Shown: positions 1 to 9,000 of the stretch, one piece after another | Layout: every line of letters begins with the position of its first letter | Position numbering within the stretch: position 1 is the stretch's first letter | Assembly: GCA_005778045.1 (NCBI GenBank) | Contig: SXKQ01000011.1 | Span: 1 to 24,221, forward strand | Length of the DNA stretch: 24,221 bases | From: Planctomycetia bacterium | Lineage (GTDB): Bacteria > Planctomycetota > UBA1135 > GCA-002686595 | Reading direction: 5' to 3' | Notes under the pieces: model-generated | Told to the model about the DNA's origin: nothing | Databases searched by the model: none | The model's input: only the letters and a program-made list of their open reading frames with translations | Made by a program: the position numbers and the translations under genes

Positions 1-1
1 C

Positions 2-1804
2 GATGCCGAGGAAGCCGCGCGCACGACCCTCGCGGCCATGGCGGCCTTCGCGGCGGATCCCAGCGTGGAGTGGGCCGAGCCCAACTTCATTCGGCGCGCG
101 CTCGGCGGCGGAACCACGGAGCCCAACGACCAGTTCTACAACCTGCAGTGGCACTACGACTTGATCCGTCTGCCACAGGCATGGTCCGTGGCCACGGGCG
201 ATCCGAGCGTGATCGTCGCCGTGATCGATACCGGCTCGCGCCCGCACCCGGACCTCGACGGCAACACGATCGCGGGCTTCGACTTCATCAGCGATCCGGG
301 CAACGCCGGAGACGGAGATGGCATCGACTCGGATCCCATCGATCCGGGAGACGGTGACTCGTTCCAGCCGTCGAGCTTCCACGGCACTCACGTGGCCGGC
401 ACTGTCGGTGCCGTGTCGAACAACGGCCTCGGCGTGGCGGGCGTCAACTGGAATTGCTCGCTGATGCACCTGCGCGTGCTCGGACTGACTGGCGGGACGG
501 ACGCCGACATCGCCCAGTCCGTGCGCTACGCGGCCCGGCTTTCCAACTCGTCGGGCACGCTGCCTCCGCAGAGGGCGCGCGTCATCAACATGAGCCTCGG
601 CGGTCCCGGCTCCACGTCGACGATGCAGTCGGCCGTCACCGCGGCCCGCAACGCGGGCGTCGTGCTGATCGCCGCCGCTGGCAACAACAACTCCGGCGAT
701 TCCTTCTTCCCGGCGAGCTACGCGGGCGTGATCTCGGTCTCCGCCGTCGACTTGAACGCCGCCAAGGCCCCCTACTCGAACTTCGGCCCGAACATCGACG
801 TTGCCGCCCCCGGCGGCAACACGTCCGTCGATCTGAACGCGGATGGCTTCGCGGACGGCGTGCTGTCGACCCTGGTGGACGAGACCAACGGCTTCACGCC
901 GAACTTTGTCTTCTATCAGGGCACTTCGATGGCCTGTCCGCACGTCGCCGGCCTCGCAGCGCTCATGCTGGACGTGAATCCCGCGCTCACCGTCCCGGAG
1001 ATCGAGACGATCCTCACCACCACGACGATCGATCTCGGCGCGGCGGGACGCGATGACATCTTCGGGAATGGCCTGATTCAGGCAGATCGCGCGCTGGCCG
1101 CGGCGGCCGGGCAGTCTGCGCCCAGCCCGGTGCTGTCCGCCAATCCGGCTTCGCTCGCGTTCGGGCTGACGACCACCCAGCTCTCCATCTCCATCGCCAA
1201 TACCGGCGGTGGCAGCCTTGACGTCGGGACGCCCACCTTCACCCCGACGAGCGGCGGCGCCTTCGCGACGCTGGCCGTGGTCCCTGCCAGCGGATCTACG
1301 GACGTCTCGGCGATCACGGTCACTGTCAGTCGCGCCGGCCTCGCGAGCGGCGCTTACGCGGGCACGGTGACGATCCCGAGCAACGGTGGCACGGCGCAAG
1401 TGAGCGTGTCCATGAGCGTGGCGCCCCCCCCCACGCCGCTGGATGTCGACCTGTTCCTGCTCGTGATCACTCCGGACACGTACGAGACGATCGCGGGAGC
1501 GATTCTCAATCCGACCACTGGGCTGTCGTGGGTGCTGAACCAGACCGTCGGAGGCGCCGACATCCCCAGTGGCGACTACTTGATCGTGTGCGGCTCGGAT
1601 GACGACGGGGACGACACGATCTTTGGCGCTGGCGATGTCTACAAGGGCGCGTGGCCCCTGCTCAATCAGATCGAGACGATCCCCGTCGCCACCGGAGACC
1701 AGTACATCGGAGTCGACTTCGTGGTCGGCGCCTCGTCCCAGACCCTCACGGGCACGCCCAGCTGGATTCCCGCGCAGGGATTCCGAATTCCCGGGCGTGA
1801 CTGA
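2..1804 (+). CDS. Secreted subtilisin-family (S8) serine protease, 5' end missing
   Basis: The frame is open from base 2, so the real start lies outside the window; an ATG at 38 is internal. Residues are counted from base 2. The first ~30 residues resemble the end of an I9-type propeptide (DPSVEWAEPN). The catalytic triad is intact: Asp76 in AVIDTG, His127 in FHGTHVAG and Ser309 in GTSMACPHVAG, with oxyanion Asn228 in AAAGNN. A Gly/Asp-rich insert (about 101-119) follows the Asp motif and probably binds calcium. Residues ~375-477 form an Ig/BACON-like beta domain. A proline linker encoded by a C9 run leads to a C-terminal beta domain (~478-600) like those ending other secreted bacterial subtilases. 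It should degrade protein outside the cytoplasm. It lacks the four-cysteine C-terminal domain of the two other large secreted proteins here. It converges on a PrcB-like lipoprotein gene. Family call very sure; substrate unknown. Confidence 0.96.
   Translation, partial: DAEEAARTTLAAMAAFAADPSVEWAEPNFIRRALGGGTTEPNDQFYNLQWHYDLIRLPQAWSVATGDPSVIVAVIDTGSRPHPDLDGNTIAGFDFISDPGNAGDGDGIDSDPIDPGDGDSFQPSSFHGTHVAGTVGAVSNNGLGVAGVNWNCSLMHLRVLGLTGGTDADIAQSVRYAARLSNSSGTLPPQRARVINMSLGGPGSTSTMQSAVTAARNAGVVLIAAAGNNNSGDSFFPASYAGVISVSAVDLNAAKAPYSNFGPNIDVAAPGGNTSVDLNADGFADGVLSTLVDETNGFTPNFVFYQGTSMACPHVAGLAALMLDVNPALTVPEIETILTTTTIDLGAAGRDDIFGNGLIQADRALAAAAGQSAPSPVLSANPASLAFGLTTTQLSISIANTGGGSLDVGTPTFTPTSGGAFATLAVVPASGSTDVSAITVTVSRAGLASGAYAGTVTIPSNGGTAQVSVSMSVAPPPTPLDVDLFLLVITPDTYETIAGAILNPTTGLSWVLNQTVGGADIPSGDYLIVCGSDDDGDDTIFGAGDVYKGAWPLLNQIETIPVATGDQYIGVDFVVGASSQTLTGTPSWIPAQGFRIPGRD
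1424..1432 (+). repeat. C9 homopolymer tract inside the protease gene
   Basis: Nine consecutive C bases encode three prolines of the linker between the Ig-like domain and the C-terminal domain. Loss or gain of one base would remove the last ~125 residues and leave the catalytic domain intact. Whether it varies cannot be seen from one sequence. Confidence 0.9.
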
Positions 1805-1822
1805 GCGGGGCGCGCCCCGCTC
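1803..1822. terminator. Perfect inverted repeat between convergent stop codons
   Basis: A self-complementary 20-base GC-rich element can fold as an 8-bp stem with a CGCG loop. It overlaps the last two bases of the protease stop codon and ends one base before the stop codon of the opposing lipoprotein gene. The position suits a shared terminator. There is no T tract on either side, so intrinsic termination is uncertain. Confidence 0.4.
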
Positions 1823-2266
1823 TCAGTGGCGCACGACGAAGTCGACCTCGACCGTGCCGGCGGGCAGAAGCACGACTTCGTAGGGCGAGGTCAAGGCCAT
1901 CGTCTGCACGGAGCCAGCCTGAGGCACGCGCTCGCGGGCCTCGACGACGAGCTTCCCGCCGGTGTAGTGCACGCGCTCGACGGCGATCGAGTATCCACCG
2001 CTCGGGCGCGGTCCCGCGAGCACGAGCGCGGGGCGATAGCGTGAGAAGTCGACGGTCGGCGCCGCGGGCTGCGGCAGCTGCAGCCGCGCGTGCTCCCGCC
2101 ACAGCGCGACCCAGTCGTCCGGAGTGGTGGCCACGCGCAAGCCGACGGTGCCCAGTCCCGTCTGCGAGCCACGCTCGAGGCTGACGAAGCCGGCCGACGT
2201 CGTCTCCGGCGCAGACTGGCACGCCGTCAGGGCAAGAAGCAGCGAGGTCGCGATCGAGGTGCGCAT
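1823..2266 (-). CDS. Lipoprotein with a PrcB C-terminal domain
   Basis: A 147-residue protein. I chose the ATG at 2266 because it begins directly with a lipoprotein signal peptide, a hydrophobic stretch ending in lipobox LTAC with Cys16; longer upstream starts add only arginine-rich, non-signal sequence. Residues ~45-145 match the PrcB C-terminal domain: a WxxLW segment, then VDFSRY, GPRPSGGYSI and TSPYEVVLLP near the end. In Treponema denticola, PrcB belongs to the dentilisin complex, whose protease PrtP is a subtilisin. Here the neighbour is also a subtilisin, though convergent and not in an operon, so a partnership is only a suggestion. It is probably attached to a membrane on the periplasmic side. 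No strong Shine-Dalgarno sequence is visible. Domain call fairly sure; role unknown. Confidence 0.9.
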   Translation of the reverse strand: MRTSIATSLLLALTACQSAPETTSAGFVSLERGSQTGLGTVGLRVATTPDDWVALWREHARLQLPQPAAPTVDFSRYRPALVLAGPRPSGGYSIAVERVHYTGGKLVVEARERVPQAGSVQTMALTSPYEVVLLPAGTVEVDFVVRH

Positions 2267-2355
2267 GGTGCCCAAGAGACTACCGTCCCGACCCGTGCTC
2301 GCCACGCCCATCCATTTCCCGCCTGCGCGGTGCGGCGCCGCCGCGGGATCTCGAG

Positions 2356-2511
2356 GTAATCGCCGGGTTGATGGTGGCAAATCTCGAGCACCTCGGCGCC
2401 CGAAGCCGCTTCCTCCACCGGATAGCAGGCGCGCTCGAGGTCCTGCCGCGGGCTACCGCGCACCGTGCGTGCGTCGTCGACGACGAGGATGCGGGGTGTC
2501 ATGGCCTTCAT
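2356..2511 (-). pseudogene. Remnant of a response-regulator receiver domain
   Basis: Starting at the ATG at 2511 (or 2502), the reading matches the first half of a CheY-like receiver. It has ILVVDDARTVR with the acidic pair, then a helix and strand resembling DLERAxYxVEEAxxGAEVLEI. Recognisable homology stops just before the expected phosphoacceptor aspartate segment. The frame continues as arginine-rich sequence with no MP motif, and I find no continuation in the other two frames. The fragment cannot be phosphorylated in the normal way. It lies head to head with the kinase remnant starting at 2693, which suggests a former two-component pair. Confidence 0.7.
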
Positions 2512-2692
2512 GGCGACGCTGGTGCGGAAGAGATCGCGACGGGCGGTGAGCTTTCCCCGCTCGGGCCGTCGGAGTAGTTCCGATGCGCGCGCGGAAGCTC
2601 TCGTCGGCACGAGCCATGCCCGCCCTCTGCGCCAACGCGCTACGCACCCGTGCCCATGCGACCCATTCAAGAGAGCGCATACCTTCCAAGCC

Positions 2693-4262
2693 ATGGCGAT
2701 TGAGCATGCGCAGGCCTCGGAGTGTCCGCCGCTTCCCGGGCGCGAGTCCCTGCTGGCCCTCGACGTCGCCCTGCGGCGCTGCTGTGAGCTCGAGCATGTG
2801 GATCGGGTGCTCTTCAATCTCGGCGCGCGCGAGTCGAACGCGGATTCCCGCTCGTCCCGGCCTCCAGCTTCGGCGCTGTGCAACTCTTCGATCTCGACGC
2901 GGACCTCTCCTCCGGCCAATGCCACCTCCACGGCGAGGTCGACGACGACCACGAGGCGACGTTCGGTCGCTGCTCATCCCACCGGCCTTCGCACACCGCC
3001 AGCGGCTTCACGTCCGCCTTGCCGAGGGCGCTCGCGAGCGCCATCGCGGGACTCGACCTCGCCTGCTCGCCTATCGGCTGTTCCGGCTGCAGCACGCAGC
3101 GCCAGTGCTTGTTCGAGATCCGCCCCACCCATCGCTTCGGGGAGATCGCCGGACCACGCCACGCTCCGCCCGGCAGCCCGCGCATCTTCGCCGTTGCGGT
3201 GGGTTTCTCGCTCGGCAGCAACGAGCTCTCGCTCGACGACATGCTCGAGTCGACGGACACTGCCGTCTTCCTGATCGACCACGGTGACGTCGTACGCTGC
3301 TGGGATCGCGCTGCCGAGCGCATGTTCCAGTTCAGGCCTGATGAGGTCGTTGGGCGCCGCATTGGTCGCATCGTGCCCGCCGACCTGCTCGCCTCCGGGG
3401 AACTCGACGAGATGCGTGCGCGACTCGACCGCAGCGAGCCCATGCTGCACGTCCTCACCCGACGCGTTCGCAAGGACGGTGTCGAGCGCTGGTGCAACGT
3501 CACGCTCACCCCGCTGGACGACGCTCACAGACGCGTGGTCAGCTCGACAGCGATCCTGCGCGACGTCACGGAGCATCGCCGGACCGAGGCTGAACTCGCG
3601 CGCTTTCGCGGCCGACGGCGAGATGTCCGAAAAAACTCGCGCAAGAGGTGACGAACCCGCTGGCCGACATCTCCGCCGCGGTGCAGGTGCTCGCAATCGG
3701 CTTCGCACCGGGCGATCCACGGCGCGCGATCTTCGAGGAGTTCGGAGCGGAAGTGTGGCGCGTCGACCAGACGGTGATCGACCTGTTGCGCTTTTCGCGA
3801 CCTTTCCCACCGCGACGGCGGCCGACTTCGCTGCGCCCACTCGCTCGCTTCATCATCGAATCGCGGCGACGCGCCCATCCCAGTACCGAACTCGCGCTCG
3901 ACGTGCCCGAAGACCTCGTCGTCGCTCTCTACGAGCGCATGATCGAGCAAGTGCTCGAGAACCTCGTCTGCAACGCGCTGCCGTCCATCGAGGGCCGGAG
4001 CACGCGTGTATGCGCCGTGGAACGAGCGGATGGCGGCGGACTCGCGCTGGAGGTGCGCGACGGTGGCCCGGGCATCCCGCCCAACCGTCGCGAGAATATG
4101 TTCGAGCTCTTCTACACAACTAATGACGCGTGGCACGGCACTGGGCTTTCGATCGCGCGCAAGAACGCCGAGGCGCACGGCGGCTCGCTCGAATCCGATG
4201 ATGCGCCGGAAGGTGGAGCGCGCTTCACGGTGAGACTCCCGGAGCCACGGGAGACAGCCTGA
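2693..4262 (+). pseudogene. Frameshifted PAS/histidine-kinase remnant
   Basis: Kinase sequence runs through three reading frames. It starts with MAIEHAQAS at 2693 and moves to a second frame near 2825-2845 (SSFGAVQLFDLD). That frame carries a PAS domain (about 3238-3580, ending in AILRDVTEHRRTEAEL). It changes frame near 3605-3615 and again at an A6 run at 3630-3635. Only the last part, 3648-4262, is one open frame: NPLADISAAVQVL, N box LENLVCNAL, G1 box DGGPGI, F box FELFYTT and G2 box. The phosphoacceptor position in xEVTNPL reads Gln instead of His. The G2 motif reads GTGLSIA, as if two residues of GTGLGLSIA were lost. Several independent lesions argue for real decay over one sequencing error. 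It would have been a soluble NtrB-like sensor. No stable product is expected. Confidence 0.85.
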
Positions 4263-4412
4263 GAGGAGTCAACTCACGCTCGAACCCGGAGCTGATCCAC
4301 ACCGGCAGCGAGCGCGCCAAACTGAGGCTTCGGCCGGGGCGAGATCTGGAAGCGGGGGCGCCGCCGATCGGTCCTCATTGCGCGCGGAGCGCGTTAGCCT
4401 GAGAACGGTCTG

Positions 4413-4418
4413 TATAAT
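4413..4418 (+). promoter_or_regulatory. Candidate -10 box TATAAT
   Basis: A perfect TATAAT stands out in GC-rich sequence 33 bases before the start of the propeller gene. No TTGACA-like -35 box lies 16-18 bases upstream. Its position predicts a short leader of about 25-28 bases. Confidence 0.45.
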
Positions 4419-4451
4419 GGCTCCGATCCCTACCGCCCACGACGAAAACCC

Positions 4452-5984
4452 ATGCAACGCACAGCGCTCCGCCTGCTGCCCGTCCTCCTTGCCGCCCCGG
4501 TCCTCGCCCAGTCGGGCTACTTCCCGCGGCCCACCGTCTACGTCAACGACTCCAACAACGACAAGGTCCTGCGACTGCGGGACCTCGACGGGAACGGCAA
4601 CTACGGCGGCGCTGGTGAAAGCAGTGTCTTCTACGACGACGCGCTCGGCTTCTACGCGCTGACGAACAATATCGGCATCGTCTCGTCGCGCGACGGCACC
4701 GTGTTCATCAACGACTCGAGCAATGACTACGTACTGCGCCTCCGGGACCTCGATGGCGACGGCGTCTGCCACAGTGCGAACGAAGCGACGATCTTCTTCG
4801 AGTCGCTCACGAACGCGGCTGGCATCGGCATGCCCTCGGCGGCCGGCATGCACGAGCGCGACGGCATTCTGTGGGTCGCCGTGTCCCAGACGGGCAGCAC
4901 GGGCAAGGACTGCATCCTGCGTCTGCAGGACCTGAACGCCGACGGGGACGCGCAGGACCTCAACGAGGCCCGAGAGTACTACGTGATCTCCGACCTCTCG
5001 CAGGGCGGATTGGCCTCGAACTCGATCCCGCAGGACGTGCGCGTCGGTCGCGACGGCTTCGTCTACTACCTTGAGCAGTCTTCGAACGGCGCGTGGGCCA
5101 AGGGCATCTACCGCCTCGTGGACACCGACAACAACGGCATCATCACGGCGGGCGAGTCGATCCCGTTCTTCACGCCCCCGGCGCTGGCGAACGCCGCGTT
5201 CCATTGGGGCATGGACGAGGACAACAGCGGCGCGTGGTACATGGCCGACACCACGAACGACGTCATCTGGCGTGCTCGGGACACGAACGGCAACGGGCTT
5301 GTCGAGTTCGGCGAGTACCAGCTGTGGTGGCAATCTCCCGCCGCGAGCCTGATCTGGAACGTGCGCTGCGGCCCCGACGGGGCGCTGTACGTCGGCGAGA
5401 CCCAGAGCAACGAGCGTCTGTTCCGCATGGTCGACGCCAACGGCGACGGTCAGATCAACGTGTCCGCGGAGGTGACCACGCTCTACGACGAACTCACGAC
5501 GCTCGGTACCGTGATCGGCCAGCAGCGCGGCTTCCATCTCGACGGCGCGTGGCTCCAGCCCTCGATGGCCTACTGCACCTCACAGGCGAACTCGCTCGGA
5601 TGCAGCGGCCTGATGAACTCGCTCGGCACGCCCAGCGCGAGCTTCGGCTCGGGATTCTTCATCCGTGCCGTCCCAATCCGCAATCAGAAGCAGGGCCTGC
5701 TCTTCTACGGCACGACCGGTCGCGACAGTACGCCGTTCCTCGGCGGCACGATGTGCGTGCAGGGCCCGCTGCGGCGCACGCCCGTGCTCGTCTCCGGCGG
5801 CAGTGCCGCTGGCGATGACTGCACCGGCGCCTTCAGCCTCGACTTCAATGCCTACATTGCCGCGGGCGTGAACCCGGGCCTCGTGTCGGGCGTGACGCTC
5901 AACACCCAGTTCTGGTCGCGCGACTCGGGCGCGCCGAACAACACAAACCTGACCAACGCTCTCGAGTTCACCATCCGCAACTGA
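4452..5984 (+). CDS. Secreted six-repeat propeller protein with calcium-type loops
   Basis: A 510-residue protein with a Sec signal peptide (hydrophobic to residue ~19, probable cleavage after VLA). Residues ~25-370 hold six repeats of ~51-64 residues. Each carries an EF-hand/dockerin-like loop starting at Asp44, 99, 160, 224, 277 and 328, of the type DLDGDGxxxxxNE. These follow strands such as VLRLRDLDG and VYVND. This pattern suggests an NHL/YVTN-like six-bladed beta-propeller with one calcium loop per blade. Residues 373-510 form a separate domain with four cysteines (375, 384, 435, 457). The same domain, with all four cysteines, ends the unrelated repeat protein at 15853-17937. The ATG at 4452 is chosen because the signal peptide starts there; no clear Shine-Dalgarno sequence is seen. 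Likely exported, binding or structural; enzymatic activity is not evident. Confidence 0.92.
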   Translation: MQRTALRLLPVLLAAPVLAQSGYFPRPTVYVNDSNNDKVLRLRDLDGNGNYGGAGESSVFYDDALGFYALTNNIGIVSSRDGTVFINDSSNDYVLRLRDLDGDGVCHSANEATIFFESLTNAAGIGMPSAAGMHERDGILWVAVSQTGSTGKDCILRLQDLNADGDAQDLNEAREYYVISDLSQGGLASNSIPQDVRVGRDGFVYYLEQSSNGAWAKGIYRLVDTDNNGIITAGESIPFFTPPALANAAFHWGMDEDNSGAWYMADTTNDVIWRARDTNGNGLVEFGEYQLWWQSPAASLIWNVRCGPDGALYVGETQSNERLFRMVDANGDGQINVSAEVTTLYDELTTLGTVIGQQRGFHLDGAWLQPSMAYCTSQANSLGCSGLMNSLGTPSASFGSGFFIRAVPIRNQKQGLLFYGTTGRDSTPFLGGTMCVQGPLRRTPVLVSGGSAAGDDCTGAFSLDFNAYIAAGVNPGLVSGVTLNTQFWSRDSGAPNNTNLTNALEFTIRN

Positions 5985-6019
5985 GCTTCGCGTTGCGCAT
6001 GCGCGGCGCGGTCCAGCCC

Positions 6020-6041
6020 CGGGCGCGAACGACGCCGCCCG
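6020..6041. terminator. Weak hairpin between convergent genes
   Basis: CGGGCG (6020-6025) pairs with CGCCCG (6036-6041) around a 10-base loop, followed on the + strand by TGCTTT. It lies between the stops of the propeller gene and the cytochrome gene. The stem is short and the T tract poor, so this is only a candidate. Confidence 0.25.
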
Positions 6042-6046
6042 TGCTT

Positions 6047-9000
6047 TCAGCGCCGTTCGCGCCGACGAGCGAGTACGCGCCTCACGAGTTCCGGCAGCTC
6101 GTGCTCCTCGACGCTGCCGTCGCCATCGAGATCCCATCGCTCGACGAAGTCGTCCGGTGCGGCCTCGACGCCCTGCGCCTGCGCGAGCCGAACCCGACCG
6201 GCGAGCTCTTCGGGCTCCGCGGTGCCATCGCGGTCGAGGTCGAGTTCCTCGAGCAACCCCGGCCGCGTCTTCAGATCGCGTGCCCCGAGCGCGCCGTCGC
6301 GATCCACGTCGAACGTCGTGAGCAGCGCCTCGACGGTGACACGCGGCGAGAGCGAGAGCGCAACTGCGCGTCGTGTCGGCCATTCCGAGCCGCGCGCGAA
6401 GTGACCCCGCCCTTCCCAAGCAGGGCTGGACGCCGTTCCCAGCTCGACGAAGCCGCTGCGATCGACGTCGAGGGCCAGAAACTCCTCGTCCGCCAGCTTC
6501 AGCTCCTTGGTCTGGATCCGCCCATCCCTGTTGAAGTCGAGCCGCGCGAAGTTCGCCAGCGAGACCGCACCGCCGAGACGCAGCTGCCGCAGGTCTCCCG
6601 GATGACGGGAGATTTCATCGAGCGAGAGCGTGCGATCGCGGTCGAGATCGAGGGCTGCAAGGAGCGCGCGAGACAACTCGGCGCGGTCGAGCCTGCGGTC
6701 ACGGTCCTCGTCGAACTCGAGAGGCGCGATTCCGTCGAACAACCGCGAGAGATCGCCGTCGCGATCCACGCGCGTCTCCAGGAATGCGGGCGCTCCCGCC
6801 TCCGCCTCGGTCCGATCCAGCTCGATCAGCCCCGCGAGCGGCGCAAGATCGCGCAGCAGGACGCGTCCATCCCCATCCACGTCGAGCCCGGGCCCCGCGC
6901 GGCGCAGCTCCTCTCCCTCGAGCACGCCGGACCGGTCGGCGTCGCACGCACTGAAGTGCATGCGCGCCCCGGCGCCGGGAATCTCACTCGCAGTCCGTGG
7001 CGGCCCGTTGCGCAGCAGGTTGGAGGGGACCAGCATCAGTCGCTCGATCTCGGCCAGCGTCAGCCAGCGTGACCCGACGTGGCTCACGTCCTTCAGCGGT
7101 CGTCCCGCCTCGTCGAGCATGCGATCGAGGGGAAACTCTTCGAGCGCGATGGCGTAGCACTCACGCAGCCCGCCGAGCACGCCGAGCTGTCTCGGCTCCG
7201 CCGAAACCGACACATCTGTCGCGACCACTCCATCGCTTCCCGGCGCGAGCGCGATCGGCTGCAGGAACGGCGCGTTGTAGTAGGCGCCGACGGCGAGCAT
7301 CTCCGTGGACTCGCCCGCCGGCAAGGTCGCGATGCTGCGCACCCGCCGCGGCTCCGTCACGTCGAGCACGAGCAGGCGCGACTGCGGATCCGCGTTGTCC
7401 GCGTCGGTCTCGACAAGCACGTACGCAAAGTCGCCTTCGCGCGTGCGCGAGCCACCCTGCGGCTCCGCGAGATCCACATGGCTTCGCACGGACAGGCCGC
7501 GGAATGCACCCTGTCGCCGCTGGGCGCGACTGCGTTCCTCGGACGGTGGCCAGAGCTTCTCGAGCTCCGCGGGCTCCGTCGCGTTGAAGAGCACCAAGCC
7601 TTCGCGCTCGTCGAGCACGCACAGCAGCGCACGCGCCGGGGTGCGACGGTCCGCCACCACACCGTTCTCGGCGACCGGGCGCGAGTTCTGGAACAGCATC
7701 GTCACGCCAGCGGCCGCGTCAGCCCGAGCCGGATCGCTCGACACGCGCGCGCCGCCGACGAGCTTCGGCTCCGCGGGCTTGCGCACATCGACCACGAGCA
7801 CGCCTCCGAGACCATCGGCCACGTAGGCGAGCGGCCACTGCACGTGCACATCGCGGGCATCGAAGGTCGGCAGGAGTGAGAGGGGCGCAAGTCGCCCACT
7901 GTCCTCGATGCGAAAGATCCGCAAGCCGCCTGCGCCGTCGGCCAGATACAGATGCTCGCCGGCCACCACCATGCCGCCCGGCTGGACCGTCGCGAGGAAC
8001 TGCTCGCGGCGCGGCTGGGCGGGATCGCGTACGTCGACGACATGGATGCCGCGGTACCCCTCCGCGACGTACACGCGTCGCGCGAAGCCCTGCAGCGGGT
8101 CGCAGTCGAGCGCGAGATCCACGATGTCCGGCTGCACGAGCTTCGCGATCGGCACCGACGCCGACACTTGCGCTCGGTCGATGGCAACGATCTCCAGCCC
8201 ACGACGATCGGCGACGAAAGCGAGCTGGCGTCCGAGACGGAAGTTGACCGAACCGAGGCCCCAAGTCGCGGAGCTGCGGTGGCACTCGACGCAGGCGCGC
8301 GAAGTGCCGCGAATCGTGTGCATCTGGTGGTGGATCTGGGTCAGGCCGGAAAGTCCCGCTGCGGTCACCGGGAGTTCCTGATCCAAGATCACCGCACCCG
8401 ACTCGTCGCGCACGGTGCCCATGGTCGAGAAGCCTGTCAGGTAGGGCGCGTAGCGTCCGGACTCGTCGAGACCCGCGTAGAAGCTCTTCCAGGACGAGAA
8501 CACCTTCTCCTGCGTCGTCACGCGCCCCTTGGTGCGCTGCCCCGAGAGCAGATCGAGCTGCGTGAGCGACTCGTTGCGATCGAAGTGGAATCCCATGAAG
8601 TTCGGATTCCAAGCCGAGTGGCACAGGTAGCACGCGAGCTCGGCGTGCTCGCCCGTCATCGCACGCGCGCCTCGCTCGTTGTACTCGGGACGCTTTGGGT
8701 CGAGCACGTGCATGACCTGCGGGACGACGTGCTCGCGCCCGTCGACTTTGCTCTTCAGCACGATCGCGCCGTCCTTGCGACGCAGGTGCGCGAGCGGCGT
8801 GCCGCGCTGCGTGCGCAAGGTCGCAACCGCCTTGAACGTGCCGTGGCAATCCGTGCAGGCGATCTCGACCGCGTGCTCCATCGAGCCATACAGTCGGCCG
8901 TCCCCCATCACGTCGTTCTCGGTGTGACAGTCGATGCAGTGCATCCCGCGCTCGTGGTGCACGTCGGGCGGCACCATCGACGGATCGTCGAGATAGAACT

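Noticed and set aside
2227..2952. 241-codon minus-strand ORF as a full gene
   Set aside because: Only the segment corresponding to 2356-2511 resembles a protein family; the rest is antisense to the kinase remnant or arginine-rich filler.
5995..6004. Palindrome GCGCATGCGC after the propeller gene
   Set aside because: It leaves almost no loop and has no T tract, so it is not a credible terminator.
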